Part shown: positions 1-9,393 of the stretch, piece by piece
Position numbering within the stretch: the first letter of the stretch is position 1
Layout: each line of letters begins with the position of its first letter
NCBI GenBank assembly: GCA_002715465.1
Contig: PAYY01000007.1
Span: 1 to 31,929, forward strand
From: Fidelibacterota bacterium
Lineage (GTDB): Bacteria > Marinisomatota > Marinisomatia > Marinisomatales > S15-B10
DNA: 31,929 nt
Reading direction: 5' to 3'
Notes under the pieces: generated by a model
The model's database searches: none
Told to the model about the DNA's origin: nothing
What the model saw: the letters and a program-made list of their open reading frames with translations, nothing else
Program-made: the position numbers and the translations under genes

Positions 1-348
1 TTCAAATTTCCAATTACCTTTATTTCGATATAACGCATTGGAACCATCTGTTTTACAAAAATAAATGTCCGCTAAACCATCATTATCTATATCGCCAATA
101 GCTACACCACCTCCATTTAATAAACCGCGGTTGTAAGCAATGTTCTCCTTGCTAACAAAATTAATAAAGTCTATGTCAGTCTTTGAACTATGAAGTGGTT
201 CTAACCCTTTATTGTTACCTGAAGGCAATAAAGGTTGCCATCGAAAACCTTCCCCTAATTGCCAGGTTTCAGTTGAACATTGAATGAAGAGACTAATGGA
301 AAACATCCATAGCAGTACATGAGCTTGACGAAATTTTTTATATTGCAT
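1..348 (-). CDS. VCBS/FG-GAP repeat lipoprotein, CRTAC1-like (3' end outside window)
   Basis: The first 116 residues of a protein that runs off the left edge. An ATG at 348 opens a hydrophobic signal (LLWMFSISLFIQC) with a candidate lipidation Cys at residue 24. Gln just before that Cys is atypical, so lipidation is plausible rather than certain. Residues about 82-96 read GGGVAIGDIDNDGLADIYF, the calcium-binding-type DxDNDG core of a VCBS/FG-GAP propeller blade, followed by 'NALYRNKGNWKFE', as in CRTAC1-family proteins. These are extracytoplasmic beta-propellers whose biochemical role is mostly unknown. The gene starts 45 bases after the large TPR-VCBS-UnbV gene on the same strand, so the two paralogue-like proteins are probably co-transcribed. 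I cannot tell whether it ends in an UnbV/ASPIC domain because the rest is missing. Confidence 0.8.
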   Translation of the reverse strand, partial: MQYKKFRQAHVLLWMFSISLFIQCSTETWQLGEGFRWQPLLPSGNNKGLEPLHSSKTDIDFINFVSKENIAYNRGLLNGGGVAIGDIDNDGLADIYFCKTDGSNALYRNKGNWKFE

Positions 349-393
349 ACTACCCAAATTTACAATTTTATTGAATTTTTTAAGATTAATTTA

Positions 394-3300
394 CTATTTA
401 TTATTGGTTTGTAAAATTGCCTCTCTAAAGCTAGATCCCGTTATTTGACGAGTGTTATATTGTTCCAAATATGTTAATGTTAAAGAATCATATTCAGTTT
501 CTTCTGATTTATCATATGGATATGCCGACAATCCCTTAAAAGGTAATGGAGACACTGTTTTTCCCATTGCCGTATTAAGGTCTCCATCCTTAAGCCAACC
601 ATCATTATAAAAAAGATAGTCTCTTTTCCAACCCATTTTGAGTTCAGGAATTTCTGATGCTGCAAAATATAAGGATAATTCATCGCCTGAATTCATAATT
701 AAATATTTGTTGTCAGTCTTTTGCAATAGCATAGTAACATCTCCATATCGTGTGTACATTCCTGTGAGATCACGCCATTTTGGTCCTGTAGTAACTTGAT
801 AATAATTAGGCCAATGTGGTCCATATCTTCCACCTTTCCTAAAAATCTGTGAATGTCCTCTGTAATGAAGGTCAGCTGAAGTTGGAGTTAAAATAGTTTC
901 TTTGATAGGGATGTCAGGTTCATTCACAGTAAAAAAAGCATGATCCCAATATATTTGCATTGATGTTTGTAGTCTAATCCGATAATCATTAGTAAGAAAC
1001 TTACCTGTAAGATCTACTATACAGGTTTTATCTTTCCCATTTGGGAAGTTTATACTTTCAATTACTGTTTCCCATTCACCAGATTCATTAATCACCTGTA
1101 TGCCAGGAGGGAAAGCGCCACCTTCAATAGATTGGCTTCTATTAATATTTATTGAAGCATCGGTTGGAAAAATCCAGCCATGTAAAAAGAGCGTTACTTC
1201 ATCAGAAGCATTTAGGTCTCCTAAATCTAATATTAGATCATGAGGTTCCACTATGCCTTGAAAATCCGTCATAATAAAATTAGATACAAATTTATAATCC
1301 CACTTACTCAAGATTGGTAGCATATTATTCCCTTCTCCATCGGTAGCAGATAACGGCAAGAATTTTTTTGAAACTGAATAAATTTTTCTGGGTGGATAAG
1401 GGGGTATAGAAAATTTCTCGTCAACATATATTTCAACGTTAAGGGGATGGTCAATAACATGTAGTTTTATATTGTCAAGATAGTTTGTTTCCCAAAGTTC
1501 CATGGTAAGATTAAATAGGTATTCACCATTTTTAGGTGCAACAGCACTACCGGGTATTTTGAAATACTCTTCTGTAGAATTAGGGAAAGCATAGGCCATT
1601 TCTCCAGCCATTATACCTAAAGGCATCCCTAGTGCACTTCTCCATAGAACATCTTTAACAAATTCAAACCTTTCCCCATTCCAAGCATATAGAAAAGGAC
1701 ATGATCCTTTTAGTATTTGTTCTTCAACAATATCTTGGTCAGAACCTGGGAAAAAAATGTTTTGAGGAGCACCATTTGTCCAGACAATTCGCATAACATC
1801 AGCTTTTAAATTTTGACCTATTCCAAAATGTGTGACTTCACTTTTAACGATACGACTTTGATAAAGATCACCCGCCCGAATTTCCACTTTAGCCCCCACA
1901 CCAAAATGATTGTTCTTTCCACTTCCTGCCCTTAAACCAACTAAACGAACTTTGAGATATTTATTTAAATTACCTCCATCATTTCTCAATAATTTTATTT
2001 CTCCAGAATCATTAGTAGCGATGAGATCTAAATCACCATCTAAATTATAGTCCATTACATTAATAGTATTTCCTCGAAATACATCTTTAGGTAATAATAG
2101 ATCCATATCCTGAAAAATATTATCTCCGGCATTATGAAAAAGATGAATTCCTTTGTTTCCAATTGTTACAATATCTAGATAGCCATCATTATCAAAATCT
2201 AAAAACTTCCCGTCTCGCATGCTTTTTTTCGGTAGTATTGTTTGTTCTTGAAACAAATTTTCGCCGAGGCCTTTATATAGCTTTCCTTCATTGTTAATGT
2301 CAATTATTAATAAATCCAAAAACCCGTCATTATTATAATCTCCCGTATCGATTGATCTACCATTAATTGTAAAACCAATATCATTAAGCTCTTGAAATTC
2401 ACCTTGTCTTAAATTAGATAAAAGGTAAGATGAATGATTACCATTGACTGAAATAAAATCTAGATCTCCATCTTCATCAAAATCACCATAGACCCCGCCT
2501 TTAATGTTTGATTTTTTTCCCGTCATTTTCATTTCTTTAGACATTTCTGTGTATGAACCATCAAGATTATTTCTCCAATAAAAATTGGATTTTTCTCCTA
2601 AAGCATAAATATCTAAATCTCCGTCATGATCAAAATCAGCTGTAATAATTTTTAATATTTCTTCCTTAACAAAAAAGTTTGCTTCGCTTGATATATTATT
2701 AAAAAAACCTGCTCCTGTATTTTTATAAAATTTGACCCCTTCTGAATTAGATATAAGTAAGTCTAAATGGCCATCATTATTTATATCGCTAAAATTCGCA
2801 TCATGATCAACACCATTGTGGTTAATATTTGTCTTTGAGGCAACATTAAGAAACTCCCCAAATTCCTGTCTTAATAAAAAAATTTTGGTTTGGCCATTTA
2901 ATGAAGATGAAAAATAAATGTCTTCATTTTTATCTCCATCAAAATCACCGATTTTCATCACTGAAACTGATCCAGCAAAAACTTCTTTATTTATTTTGTC
3001 TAACCCTGATAATGCAGTAGCATCGGTAAAACGAAGTGTAGTAAGAACAGCTGATTCATCTTCGAAACGTTGGGATAAATTTTCACTAAAATCAAGTATG
3101 GGAAACCCTACTAGAGAACCACCTGGACCTTTCAACTGAGTAAGGTCACCTTGGTAACGAGCTGTCACTTTAAGAACATTGTGAACAATCTTAAAAGAGC
3201 GAGAAGCCTCTGGATTATTGCCTATTTGCATAGCTTTTATTGCATCACGAATGGATCCTTTTGCTTCTTTAGGAGGTTCAGGAATTTGTTGGATTATTGC

Positions 3301-3906
3301 TTCCATATGGGCAAGAGCTGAATCTGTTAATTGTTGTTCAAGCAGACTTTCAATGAGCAACAATCTAGCAGGAGTACTACCAGGACGAGTTTTAACTAAT
3401 TCAACTAAATATTTTACTTTTTCTTTAGTAACAGAAGAAATGTCAATGTCATTAGTATATGAGACAATATTGAATAATTCTGATATTCGATAAAGACTTC
3501 GGACATGATTTGGGAAAGCAGCAAGAGATTCTCTAAGAAGCTCAATAGCTTTTAAATTTTCACCTGCCGCTTCAAAAACCTCAGCTAAAATTAGTTTAAT
3601 ATCAGAATTCTCTGGGTCAATACTTATTGCATCATTTAGCTGCTCCTCTGCTTCTGCATATTGACCTTTACGCATATAAATAATTCCAAGGTTAGCATAA
3701 CCCATAGCATCATCCGGAACCTTATCAACCACTTTTAAGAATTCTTTTTCAGCTCTATCAAGTTGGTTTTCTTCAAGATAAGCAAGGCCTAAATTTCTAG
3801 CTTCTACAACATCTATTAAATTATCAACTTGAGATTCCTTCTCTTTTTTCCCGCAACCTAAAAATAGATTCAAACATATAATGATTAATATAAATTTGCT
3901 CAGCAT
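394..3906 (-). CDS. TPR / VCBS propeller / UnbV (ASPIC) multidomain lipoprotein
   Basis: About 1170 residues, exported and probably lipidated. I chose the ATG at 3906 because it directly opens a lipoprotein signal (MLSKFILIIICLNLFLGC); a TTG eight codons upstream gives a less natural start. Domains in order: TPR helices about 35-185 (for example LGLAYLEENQLDRAEKEF and LGIIYMRKGQYAEAEEQL); a propeller at about 315-640 with seven DxDxDG-type cores, among them DFDGDKNED, DINNDGHLD, DFDHDGDLD, DYNNDGFLD and DYNLDGDLD; an UnbV/ASPIC domain at about 650-715 (GVGAKVEIRAGDLYQSR, then SEVTHFGIGQ); and about 430 residues beginning CPFLYAWNGERFEFVKD that I cannot assign to a fold. That CPFLYxW segment also occurs in other TPR-ASPIC proteins. 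No enzymatic residues are evident, and a binding or scaffold role at the cell surface is inference. The small lipoprotein lies just upstream. Confidence 0.9.
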   Translation of the reverse strand: MLSKFILIIICLNLFLGCGKKEKESQVDNLIDVVEARNLGLAYLEENQLDRAEKEFLKVVDKVPDDAMGYANLGIIYMRKGQYAEAEEQLNDAISIDPENSDIKLILAEVFEAAGENLKAIELLRESLAAFPNHVRSLYRISELFNIVSYTNDIDISSVTKEKVKYLVELVKTRPGSTPARLLLIESLLEQQLTDSALAHMEAIIQQIPEPPKEAKGSIRDAIKAMQIGNNPEASRSFKIVHNVLKVTARYQGDLTQLKGPGGSLVGFPILDFSENLSQRFEDESAVLTTLRFTDATALSGLDKINKEVFAGSVSVMKIGDFDGDKNEDIYFSSSLNGQTKIFLLRQEFGEFLNVASKTNINHNGVDHDANFSDINNDGHLDLLISNSEGVKFYKNTGAGFFNNISSEANFFVKEEILKIITADFDHDGDLDIYALGEKSNFYWRNNLDGSYTEMSKEMKMTGKKSNIKGGVYGDFDEDGDLDFISVNGNHSSYLLSNLRQGEFQELNDIGFTINGRSIDTGDYNNDGFLDLLIIDINNEGKLYKGLGENLFQEQTILPKKSMRDGKFLDFDNDGYLDIVTIGNKGIHLFHNAGDNIFQDMDLLLPKDVFRGNTINVMDYNLDGDLDLIATNDSGEIKLLRNDGGNLNKYLKVRLVGLRAGSGKNNHFGVGAKVEIRAGDLYQSRIVKSEVTHFGIGQNLKADVMRIVWTNGAPQNIFFPGSDQDIVEEQILKGSCPFLYAWNGERFEFVKDVLWRSALGMPLGIMAGEMAYAFPNSTEEYFKIPGSAVAPKNGEYLFNLTMELWETNYLDNIKLHVIDHPLNVEIYVDEKFSIPPYPPRKIYSVSKKFLPLSATDGEGNNMLPILSKWDYKFVSNFIMTDFQGIVEPHDLILDLGDLNASDEVTLFLHGWIFPTDASININRSQSIEGGAFPPGIQVINESGEWETVIESINFPNGKDKTCIVDLTGKFLTNDYRIRLQTSMQIYWDHAFFTVNEPDIPIKETILTPTSADLHYRGHSQIFRKGGRYGPHWPNYYQVTTGPKWRDLTGMYTRYGDVTMLLQKTDNKYLIMNSGDELSLYFAASEIPELKMGWKRDYLFYNDGWLKDGDLNTAMGKTVSPLPFKGLSAYPYDKSEETEYDSLTLTYLEQYNTRQITGSSFREAILQTNNK

Positions 3907-3953
3907 TTTGATATAATACCTTTTTAACAATTGAAATTATAAATTAAAAAACA

Positions 3954-4442
3954 TTAAAACCTACCTATAGATGCTCTAAGATCGAACTTAAAATCATCGG
4001 CAAGTTGTTTAAAATAAACTTTCCTTTGTGGAGTCATAGATATTGTAATCCATTCACCAAAAGGATCCATTCTAACTAATACTTCACCCGTGAATTTTAC
4101 AGAATATGTTTCACGACCAGCAGTTGGTTCCTTTATTTTTGGTCTAGCTTCTAAAATTAAACGGGTTTGAACAGCATTAATTTCTATATCAATTTCGTCA
4201 TCAAACAGGGAGTGATCTTTCCACATAGTTTCATAATACATTCTTGAGGAATATTCCTCGTATCTATTAATAGTATAGGAATATCTATCTAATAAACGGG
4301 TAGCGCTATTTTGAAAATTAAAAGAAGAAGCCTGCCCTACGGTTTCACTATGGCGATTTACTTTGCTCAAACCACCAGTAGAGACACAGCCCACAAAAAG
4401 AATATTCAAAATTATTAAAAATTTTATTTGCTTGTTATTCAT
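3954..4442 (-). CDS. small lipoprotein of unknown function
   Basis: A 162-residue protein with a clear lipoprotein signal: positively charged start, hydrophobic stretch, then LFVGC with Cys 19. The mature part is mixed alpha/beta. It has a tyrosine-rich section (LLDRYSYTINRYEEYSSRMYYE) and then beta-strand-like segments ending SMTPQRKVYFKQLADDFKFDLRASIGRF. I recognise no family. The gene sits about 47 bases upstream of the large TPR-VCBS-UnbV gene on the same strand and probably shares its transcript, so a partner role is possible. The ATG has no strong Shine-Dalgarno sequence. A terminator hairpin at 4453-4485 lies only about 10 bases upstream, which raises the question of where its own promoter is. 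Confidence 0.75.
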   Translation of the reverse strand: MNNKQIKFLIILNILFVGCVSTGGLSKVNRHSETVGQASSFNFQNSATRLLDRYSYTINRYEEYSSRMYYETMWKDHSLFDDEIDIEINAVQTRLILEARPKIKEPTAGRETYSVKFTGEVLVRMDPFGEWITISMTPQRKVYFKQLADDFKFDLRASIGRF

Positions 4443-4452
4443 CTAAAAACAA

Positions 4453-4485
4453 AAAAGAGAAGGGCTTAATTGACCCTTCTCTTTT
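4453..4485 (-). terminator. intrinsic terminator after susD-like gene
   Basis: A perfect 12-bp inverted repeat, AAAAGAGAAGGG and CCCTTCTCTTTT, encloses a 9-base loop. On the minus strand the stem is followed by a T-rich run (TTTTTTGTTTTTAG). It lies 54 bases after the SusD-like stop codon, where the SAM-riboswitch-led transcript should end. The structure is symmetric, so it could also act on the other strand, but no plus-strand gene enters it. Confidence 0.85.
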
Positions 4486-4538
4486 ATTGCACAAACCTTC
4501 TTTAACAAAAGAGTTTATGTTTTATTAATTATAACCAA

Positions 4539-6155
4539 TTAATGAGGAACTTTTGGGCCATGATAAGCTCTAGGAGTCGCGGAATTCCCAGGAGCAGCAT
4601 CTGTTCCACCTGAACCACCAAAAGAATATATTTCTTGTTGAAGAACACCCAATTCTTTAGCTGGAAGTGGATGATGTATAGCTGTTCCAGATGTTAAATC
4701 ACCCCATCCACGAACATCATAGAATTCTATACCAGCACCAGTTAAAGCAACTTCCATAAGTTTATTGTACTTTAATATAGACCACAAGGAGCCCTGAGAC
4801 ACAGGACCATTAATTGGTCCAGCAACATCAGAAATACTACCTATAGCTGTTCCTACTGATGAAGGATAACCTCCAAGATCTGTATGATATTTATCCATTA
4901 TCGCTGCAGCTTCATCACCTTTGCCTTGATGCAATAGTGCTTCAGCATGCAAAAAGTCCATCTCAGCTGTAGTAAGAATTGGTATAGGTGCAACATACCC
5001 TTCCCCAGCAAAGCTTTCATAACGATGGAAGGAATATCGAGAGAAATGATAAGTTCCTCTATTCGCCCTAAATGGAGAAGGTCCACGTGTACCAGCATAT
5101 AAGCCTTCGTCTTCTAGTTCATCTCCATCAGCATCTTCACCTGTAGTTACACGTTTATCGCTAATATCCATAAAGAACTCTGTTCTTGATTGAACATCTG
5201 TAGCAAGCCAATTCTTATAGCCATCTGATGCATCAGCACCACCAATGAATTTATAGTCCATTCTTGCCCAAGAACGACCTCTATCATTATGAAATTCTTG
5301 GCCCGAATGAAGCCAGTTATTATATCCATCACCATTCGGAGCTAGAGTTTCTGTTATACCATTGGACACATGTGTAATCACTTTATTCCAATCCACTGCT
5401 GCGCGCTCAGCAGGCGTCCTAGCTACCTGAGCCAAATATCTAGCTGCAAAGGAATGTGCTATTTTTGCAATATCCTCATTACTATGGGTAATTCCATTCC
5501 ACCAACTATCCATTGTAAATGAGTTAGCTGTTGCAATGCTTGCAGCTTCTTCAAGCATAGTCACTGCTGCCGCTGCTACTTCAGTATACGATTTAAGTTC
5601 AAGGACATCCGTGTTCAAATCAACCGTTTCATCAAAGATAAAGGCCTTGTCATAAAAACAGGCCAGAAGACCATGAGCCATACCTTGAATAAGTTTTGCA
5701 AATGCTCTTGCTCTTTCATTGTCAGCACCATTCTCACCTATCTGCATACCTGATGAAATAGCTCTAAGGCCATCGTTGGCTGAAGAGATTGCTCGATACA
5801 TGCGATACCAGTTGTTCTCAATAGCATAAGCATAACTATAGGTAGTAGTATTGGGCAATTCAACTCGAGGCTCTGAGGATGAAAGTTTCATCATTGCATT
5901 ACCCCATGAACAGGTCATTACATCTGAAGAAACCAAAAGATGTTCATACCCACCATAATCATGTGATGCAAAATAACTAATTACAGATCCTTTAATAAGA
6001 GCCTCTACATCAGCTGAGCTAGCTAAAGCTCTTGATTCATCTGGTTGATTTAAGTTCTCCGTATTTAGAAATGACTCATCTTGACAGCTGGAAAAAATAA
6101 ATGCCAACGCAAATAAAACTGCGAAAGGCCTATTTATTATTCTTAGTGAATTCAT
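4539..6155 (-). CDS. SusD/RagB-family outer-membrane nutrient-binding lipoprotein
   Basis: A 538-residue surface lipoprotein that partners a SusC-type TonB-dependent porter and captures the substrate outside the cell. The signal ends IFSSC with Cys 24, followed by acidic residues as in surface-exported lipoproteins of this group. The mature protein begins with the usual SusD-type helical region (SSADVEALIKGSVISYF, then WYRMYRAISSANDGLRAI). It later has the family's TPR-like helix TAEMDFLHAEALLHQGKGDEA and a near-C-terminal segment LMEVALTGAGIEFYDVRGWGDL. A GGAG ribosome site precedes the ATG. The gene begins 22 bases after the SusC stop on the same strand, so it is second in an operon headed by a SAM-I riboswitch. 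The substrate cannot be read from the sequence. No glycoside hydrolase or sugar-utilisation regulator is adjacent, which weakens a polysaccharide assignment and is compatible with a peptide or sulfur-compound substrate. Confidence 0.93.
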   Translation of the reverse strand: MNSLRIINRPFAVLFALAFIFSSCQDESFLNTENLNQPDESRALASSADVEALIKGSVISYFASHDYGGYEHLLVSSDVMTCSWGNAMMKLSSSEPRVELPNTTTYSYAYAIENNWYRMYRAISSANDGLRAISSGMQIGENGADNERARAFAKLIQGMAHGLLACFYDKAFIFDETVDLNTDVLELKSYTEVAAAAVTMLEEAASIATANSFTMDSWWNGITHSNEDIAKIAHSFAARYLAQVARTPAERAAVDWNKVITHVSNGITETLAPNGDGYNNWLHSGQEFHNDRGRSWARMDYKFIGGADASDGYKNWLATDVQSRTEFFMDISDKRVTTGEDADGDELEDEGLYAGTRGPSPFRANRGTYHFSRYSFHRYESFAGEGYVAPIPILTTAEMDFLHAEALLHQGKGDEAAAIMDKYHTDLGGYPSSVGTAIGSISDVAGPINGPVSQGSLWSILKYNKLMEVALTGAGIEFYDVRGWGDLTSGTAIHHPLPAKELGVLQQEIYSFGGSGGTDAAPGNSATPRAYHGPKVPH

Positions 6156-6177
6156 ATTAATAACTCCTTACGCTCAA

Positions 6178-9100
6178 TTAAAATTCAATTTCGAAAACAC
6201 CCGATATTGTTCTGAAATTCGGATAACCGAACCCATCATATCGAGCAATAACAGCTGAACCTAGATCGAAATCACCGGCTCTGCCGACCTCAGGATCATA
6301 ACCTGTGTAATCTGTCCAAGTAATCAGATTTCTACCTACTACTCCAACAGACACCTTACTAATAGCTCCACCTAGGATGTTACTAAGCTGATTTCGATTA
6401 AGAGAATAAGTGACAGATAGTTCTCTTAGCTTAAAAAAAGTCCCATCTTCTACGAAATGGCTATTAGTAGCATTTACATCATAGAGAGTTGCATAATACA
6501 AACCTGGTTTTTTTTCATCTTCGGCTTTATCAGCTTGATCAACAATACCAAGTTTCAATTCCCGTAGACCCCATTGGTTCGTATTCGCATAAATGTTACC
6601 ACCAACCTGGCCATCTATAAGAGCATAAATTTCCAAACCGCCAAATCGTAGGGTATTTGAAATTCCCAAATCAAAATCTGGTAGCGTTTCACCTAATTTC
6701 ATGAAATTGCTACCCTCATCATCCAACTCTTTAATTGGAATACCCCATTTATAGCCATCAGCACTTGTAGTACCCCATAGTTCTTTGGAGATACCATCTT
6801 TCCAGCTATTACCAGAACCAACCCAAACAACATAACCATCATCATTAGTATCAAACTCACTTGCAGTTGCTTCGCTGGGAAGACCACTTACATCGGTAAC
6901 CCATTTAGCACCCCACATTGAACCCATAGGCTCTCCCTCTTTAATATAAAATGGGCCTCGTCTATAAGCAGGAATATCAAGCTTGGTAATTACAGATTTG
7001 CTCTGAGAGTAGTAAGTAACTCCAACGTCCCAACTAAAGTTTGATGAATTTACTAGTGCTGCATTGAATTCTGCTTCAATTGATTCATTGTCAAGAGTCC
7101 CAGCATTCTGCCACTGATTCCCATAACCATAATAACCTGCAAGAGGAACATATAGAATTTGGTTTTCAGTAGTAGCAGAAACATACGTAGCTGATAAACT
7201 AAACCGATCCAACAAAGTAGCATCAAAACCCATCTCTGTTTCTGTTTGAAATTCAGGGATTAGTGATTTATTACCAAGATTGCCTTTCGATGCTACACCA
7301 CCAGAAATATCCCATGTTTCAAAACGAGCTGTAAAGCGAGGTCTTGAACCTGCGGTTCCAGAAGTTAATCGAAGTTTAAATTCATTAAACATTGGTAGAA
7401 ACCAGAATGGCTCTTCAGAAATTCGATATGCTACAGCAAACCGGCTATAGTTATGCCACCTGTCATCTGGACCAAAAAGGGAGCTACCTTCTTTCCTAAA
7501 GAAAAAATCAGCAATATATTTATCTCCGTAATCTAACATAACTCCTGCCATGTTACTGATACCCGTTACCTCTTGTTGCCATGAAGATAAATAACGGTCA
7601 TCAGCTGCTGTGTTGCTAAGGTTTCGTACACCACCAACAGCAAAATCACGGCCATCGGCATCAAAACCATCATACTTGGCCTGCTCATAAAGACTTGAAG
7701 CTGTGACCTTTGCAGTGAGATCACCAAATGATCTAACTGCCATAAATCTAAGATCACCATTAATTCCCTGATCAAAAGATGTTGTTTTTATATATCTACC
7801 ATCTACATTCGTGCCGGCACCATTAATGTCAATAAAGCCAATTGGGTAATGTGAATTATAGTTTTGGTTCGATCTATCATAACTAAGACTTCCTGTTATA
7901 CTGGCCCATTCAATTGGAGACCACCTAAGGCTCATACTACTCATAACACGGCGCCTAAAATCATCTCTGTCATTATATCTGAGAAAATATAGAGGGTTTT
8001 CTTCAACAGAATTCGGATCAGGGCGAATGTAAAGATTGCCAGTAGATGGATCAATTTTTGTAAGATCAGCATCTGGGGCCATAAATGTGATAGAGTACAA
8101 GCCACCAAAAGTACTGGCAATCATATCACGTTCTGTCTGACTGACCAATGAAGTGAAAGAAAGGTCTAAAGAATTGCGAAATTGGTGGTCAACATTTAGG
8201 CGGACATTTTGTCTAGAAAGACCGCTAATCTCAGACATCACTCCTGATTGGTTCATATTGCCAATACCAATAGAAAAATTAGTATTCTCCATATTACGGC
8301 TAATAGTTACCGTTTGGCTATTTTGATCATTTTCATTGAAAAAACGTCTCATTTGATTAAATCCACCAGAAGCCAGATTTTCTTTTGGATCACCAACTTC
8401 ACCAGTAGAAACATACTTATATGCATTGTCATAAAACTCGATGCCTGACACTGGTGTCCCATCTGATTTTTTAAAAACATCAGATGCACGCCCCACAGCT
8501 CTTGGGTCAATAATATTCCCATCAGCATCTATAAAATCACCAGAGCTGTTTTGCAAATAAGCATGAGATTTATTTACAGCAAGTGTTTTAGGAAGATCAT
8601 TGGTGCCAAACTCACTACGAAATCGAATTTTTGTCTGATTTTGGGCTAATGAATTGCCTCTTTTCGTTTTTATTTGAATTACACCATTCGCTGCTCTAGC
8701 ACCATACATTGACGCACCAGCTGCACCTTTAACAACTTCAATGCTCTCGATATCATCACCTGGGATATCTGAAAGAGGGGAACCACTTACAGAAGGATCA
8801 ATTACCACCCCATCAACAATATATAAAGGGTCTTGAGATCGACCAGACGCATTAATACTAGTAGGCCCTCTAAGCAAAATTGATGGTGAATCACCAGGTT
8901 GTCCACCACCCTGCACAACTTTAACCCCAGCTACTTTACCATATAAGGCAGAAGCTGGAGATGTTGCTGGAACTCTCTCTAATGCCTCACCTGAAACCTG
9001 GCCGGTTGAAAGAGGTGACTTGACTCTAGGAGTAGCATCAACAAGACCAGTAACTACTACAGCATCCATTTCAAGCACGTCTTCATTCAAAACAAAATCT

Positions 9101-9393
9101 TGTGTGATATTCCCAGAGTTCAATACCACATTTGTCGTTTGGGAATAGTAACCAATGAATCTGACTGTTAGTTTTACAGTCTCCCCCGAAGCTGGAGCAG
9201 AAAAACTATAGTTACCATTTATATCTGTGGCACCACCATAATTTGTATTCGCAATAGTAACATTTGCGCCAGGCAAAGGATCACCATTATTTGCACCTGT
9301 AACCGTTCCTGTAATCACAGCTTCTTGAGCGGACAAACCAGCAACAGTTAATAAAATGACCATCATCGACTGATAAAAGAAGGGTCTTCTCAT
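6178..9393 (-). CDS. SusC/RagA-family TonB-dependent outer-membrane transporter
   Basis: About 1071 residues. The ATG at 9393 is chosen because AAGGAG lies 6 bases upstream and it opens a signal peptide (MRRPFFYQSMMVILLTVAGL, cut near SAQ). A longer in-frame start 22 codons upstream lacks these. Domains: carboxypeptidase-regulatory-like beta-sandwich about 25-104 (ITGTVTGANNGDPLPGANV); a TonB-box-like MDAVVVTG at 109-116; plug at about 120-246 with the SusC hallmarks LYIVDGVVID and SIEVVKGAAGASMYGARAANGVIQ; then a beta-barrel to the C terminus, ending FEIEF with an aromatic last residue typical of barrel proteins. It forms the energised channel for the SusD-like lipoprotein encoded next. The transcript leader carries a SAM-I riboswitch and tandem repeats, so expression should fall when SAM is abundant. 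Methionine-, methionyl-peptide- or other sulfur-compound uptake is therefore my preferred, unproven, role. Confidence 0.95.
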   Translation of the reverse strand: MRRPFFYQSMMVILLTVAGLSAQEAVITGTVTGANNGDPLPGANVTIANTNYGGATDINGNYSFSAPASGETVKLTVRFIGYYSQTTNVVLNSGNITQDFVLNEDVLEMDAVVVTGLVDATPRVKSPLSTGQVSGEALERVPATSPASALYGKVAGVKVVQGGGQPGDSPSILLRGPTSINASGRSQDPLYIVDGVVIDPSVSGSPLSDIPGDDIESIEVVKGAAGASMYGARAANGVIQIKTKRGNSLAQNQTKIRFRSEFGTNDLPKTLAVNKSHAYLQNSSGDFIDADGNIIDPRAVGRASDVFKKSDGTPVSGIEFYDNAYKYVSTGEVGDPKENLASGGFNQMRRFFNENDQNSQTVTISRNMENTNFSIGIGNMNQSGVMSEISGLSRQNVRLNVDHQFRNSLDLSFTSLVSQTERDMIASTFGGLYSITFMAPDADLTKIDPSTGNLYIRPDPNSVEENPLYFLRYNDRDDFRRRVMSSMSLRWSPIEWASITGSLSYDRSNQNYNSHYPIGFIDINGAGTNVDGRYIKTTSFDQGINGDLRFMAVRSFGDLTAKVTASSLYEQAKYDGFDADGRDFAVGGVRNLSNTAADDRYLSSWQQEVTGISNMAGVMLDYGDKYIADFFFRKEGSSLFGPDDRWHNYSRFAVAYRISEEPFWFLPMFNEFKLRLTSGTAGSRPRFTARFETWDISGGVASKGNLGNKSLIPEFQTETEMGFDATLLDRFSLSATYVSATTENQILYVPLAGYYGYGNQWQNAGTLDNESIEAEFNAALVNSSNFSWDVGVTYYSQSKSVITKLDIPAYRRGPFYIKEGEPMGSMWGAKWVTDVSGLPSEATASEFDTNDDGYVVWVGSGNSWKDGISKELWGTTSADGYKWGIPIKELDDEGSNFMKLGETLPDFDLGISNTLRFGGLEIYALIDGQVGGNIYANTNQWGLRELKLGIVDQADKAEDEKKPGLYYATLYDVNATNSHFVEDGTFFKLRELSVTYSLNRNQLSNILGGAISKVSVGVVGRNLITWTDYTGYDPEVGRAGDFDLGSAVIARYDGFGYPNFRTISGVFEIEF

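Noticed and set aside
3218..3493. Plus-strand frame of about 90 codons inside the TPR region.
   Set aside because: It is antisense to a well-supported gene with recognisable repeats and has no homologous motif or ribosome site; the same holds for other antisense frames within genes.
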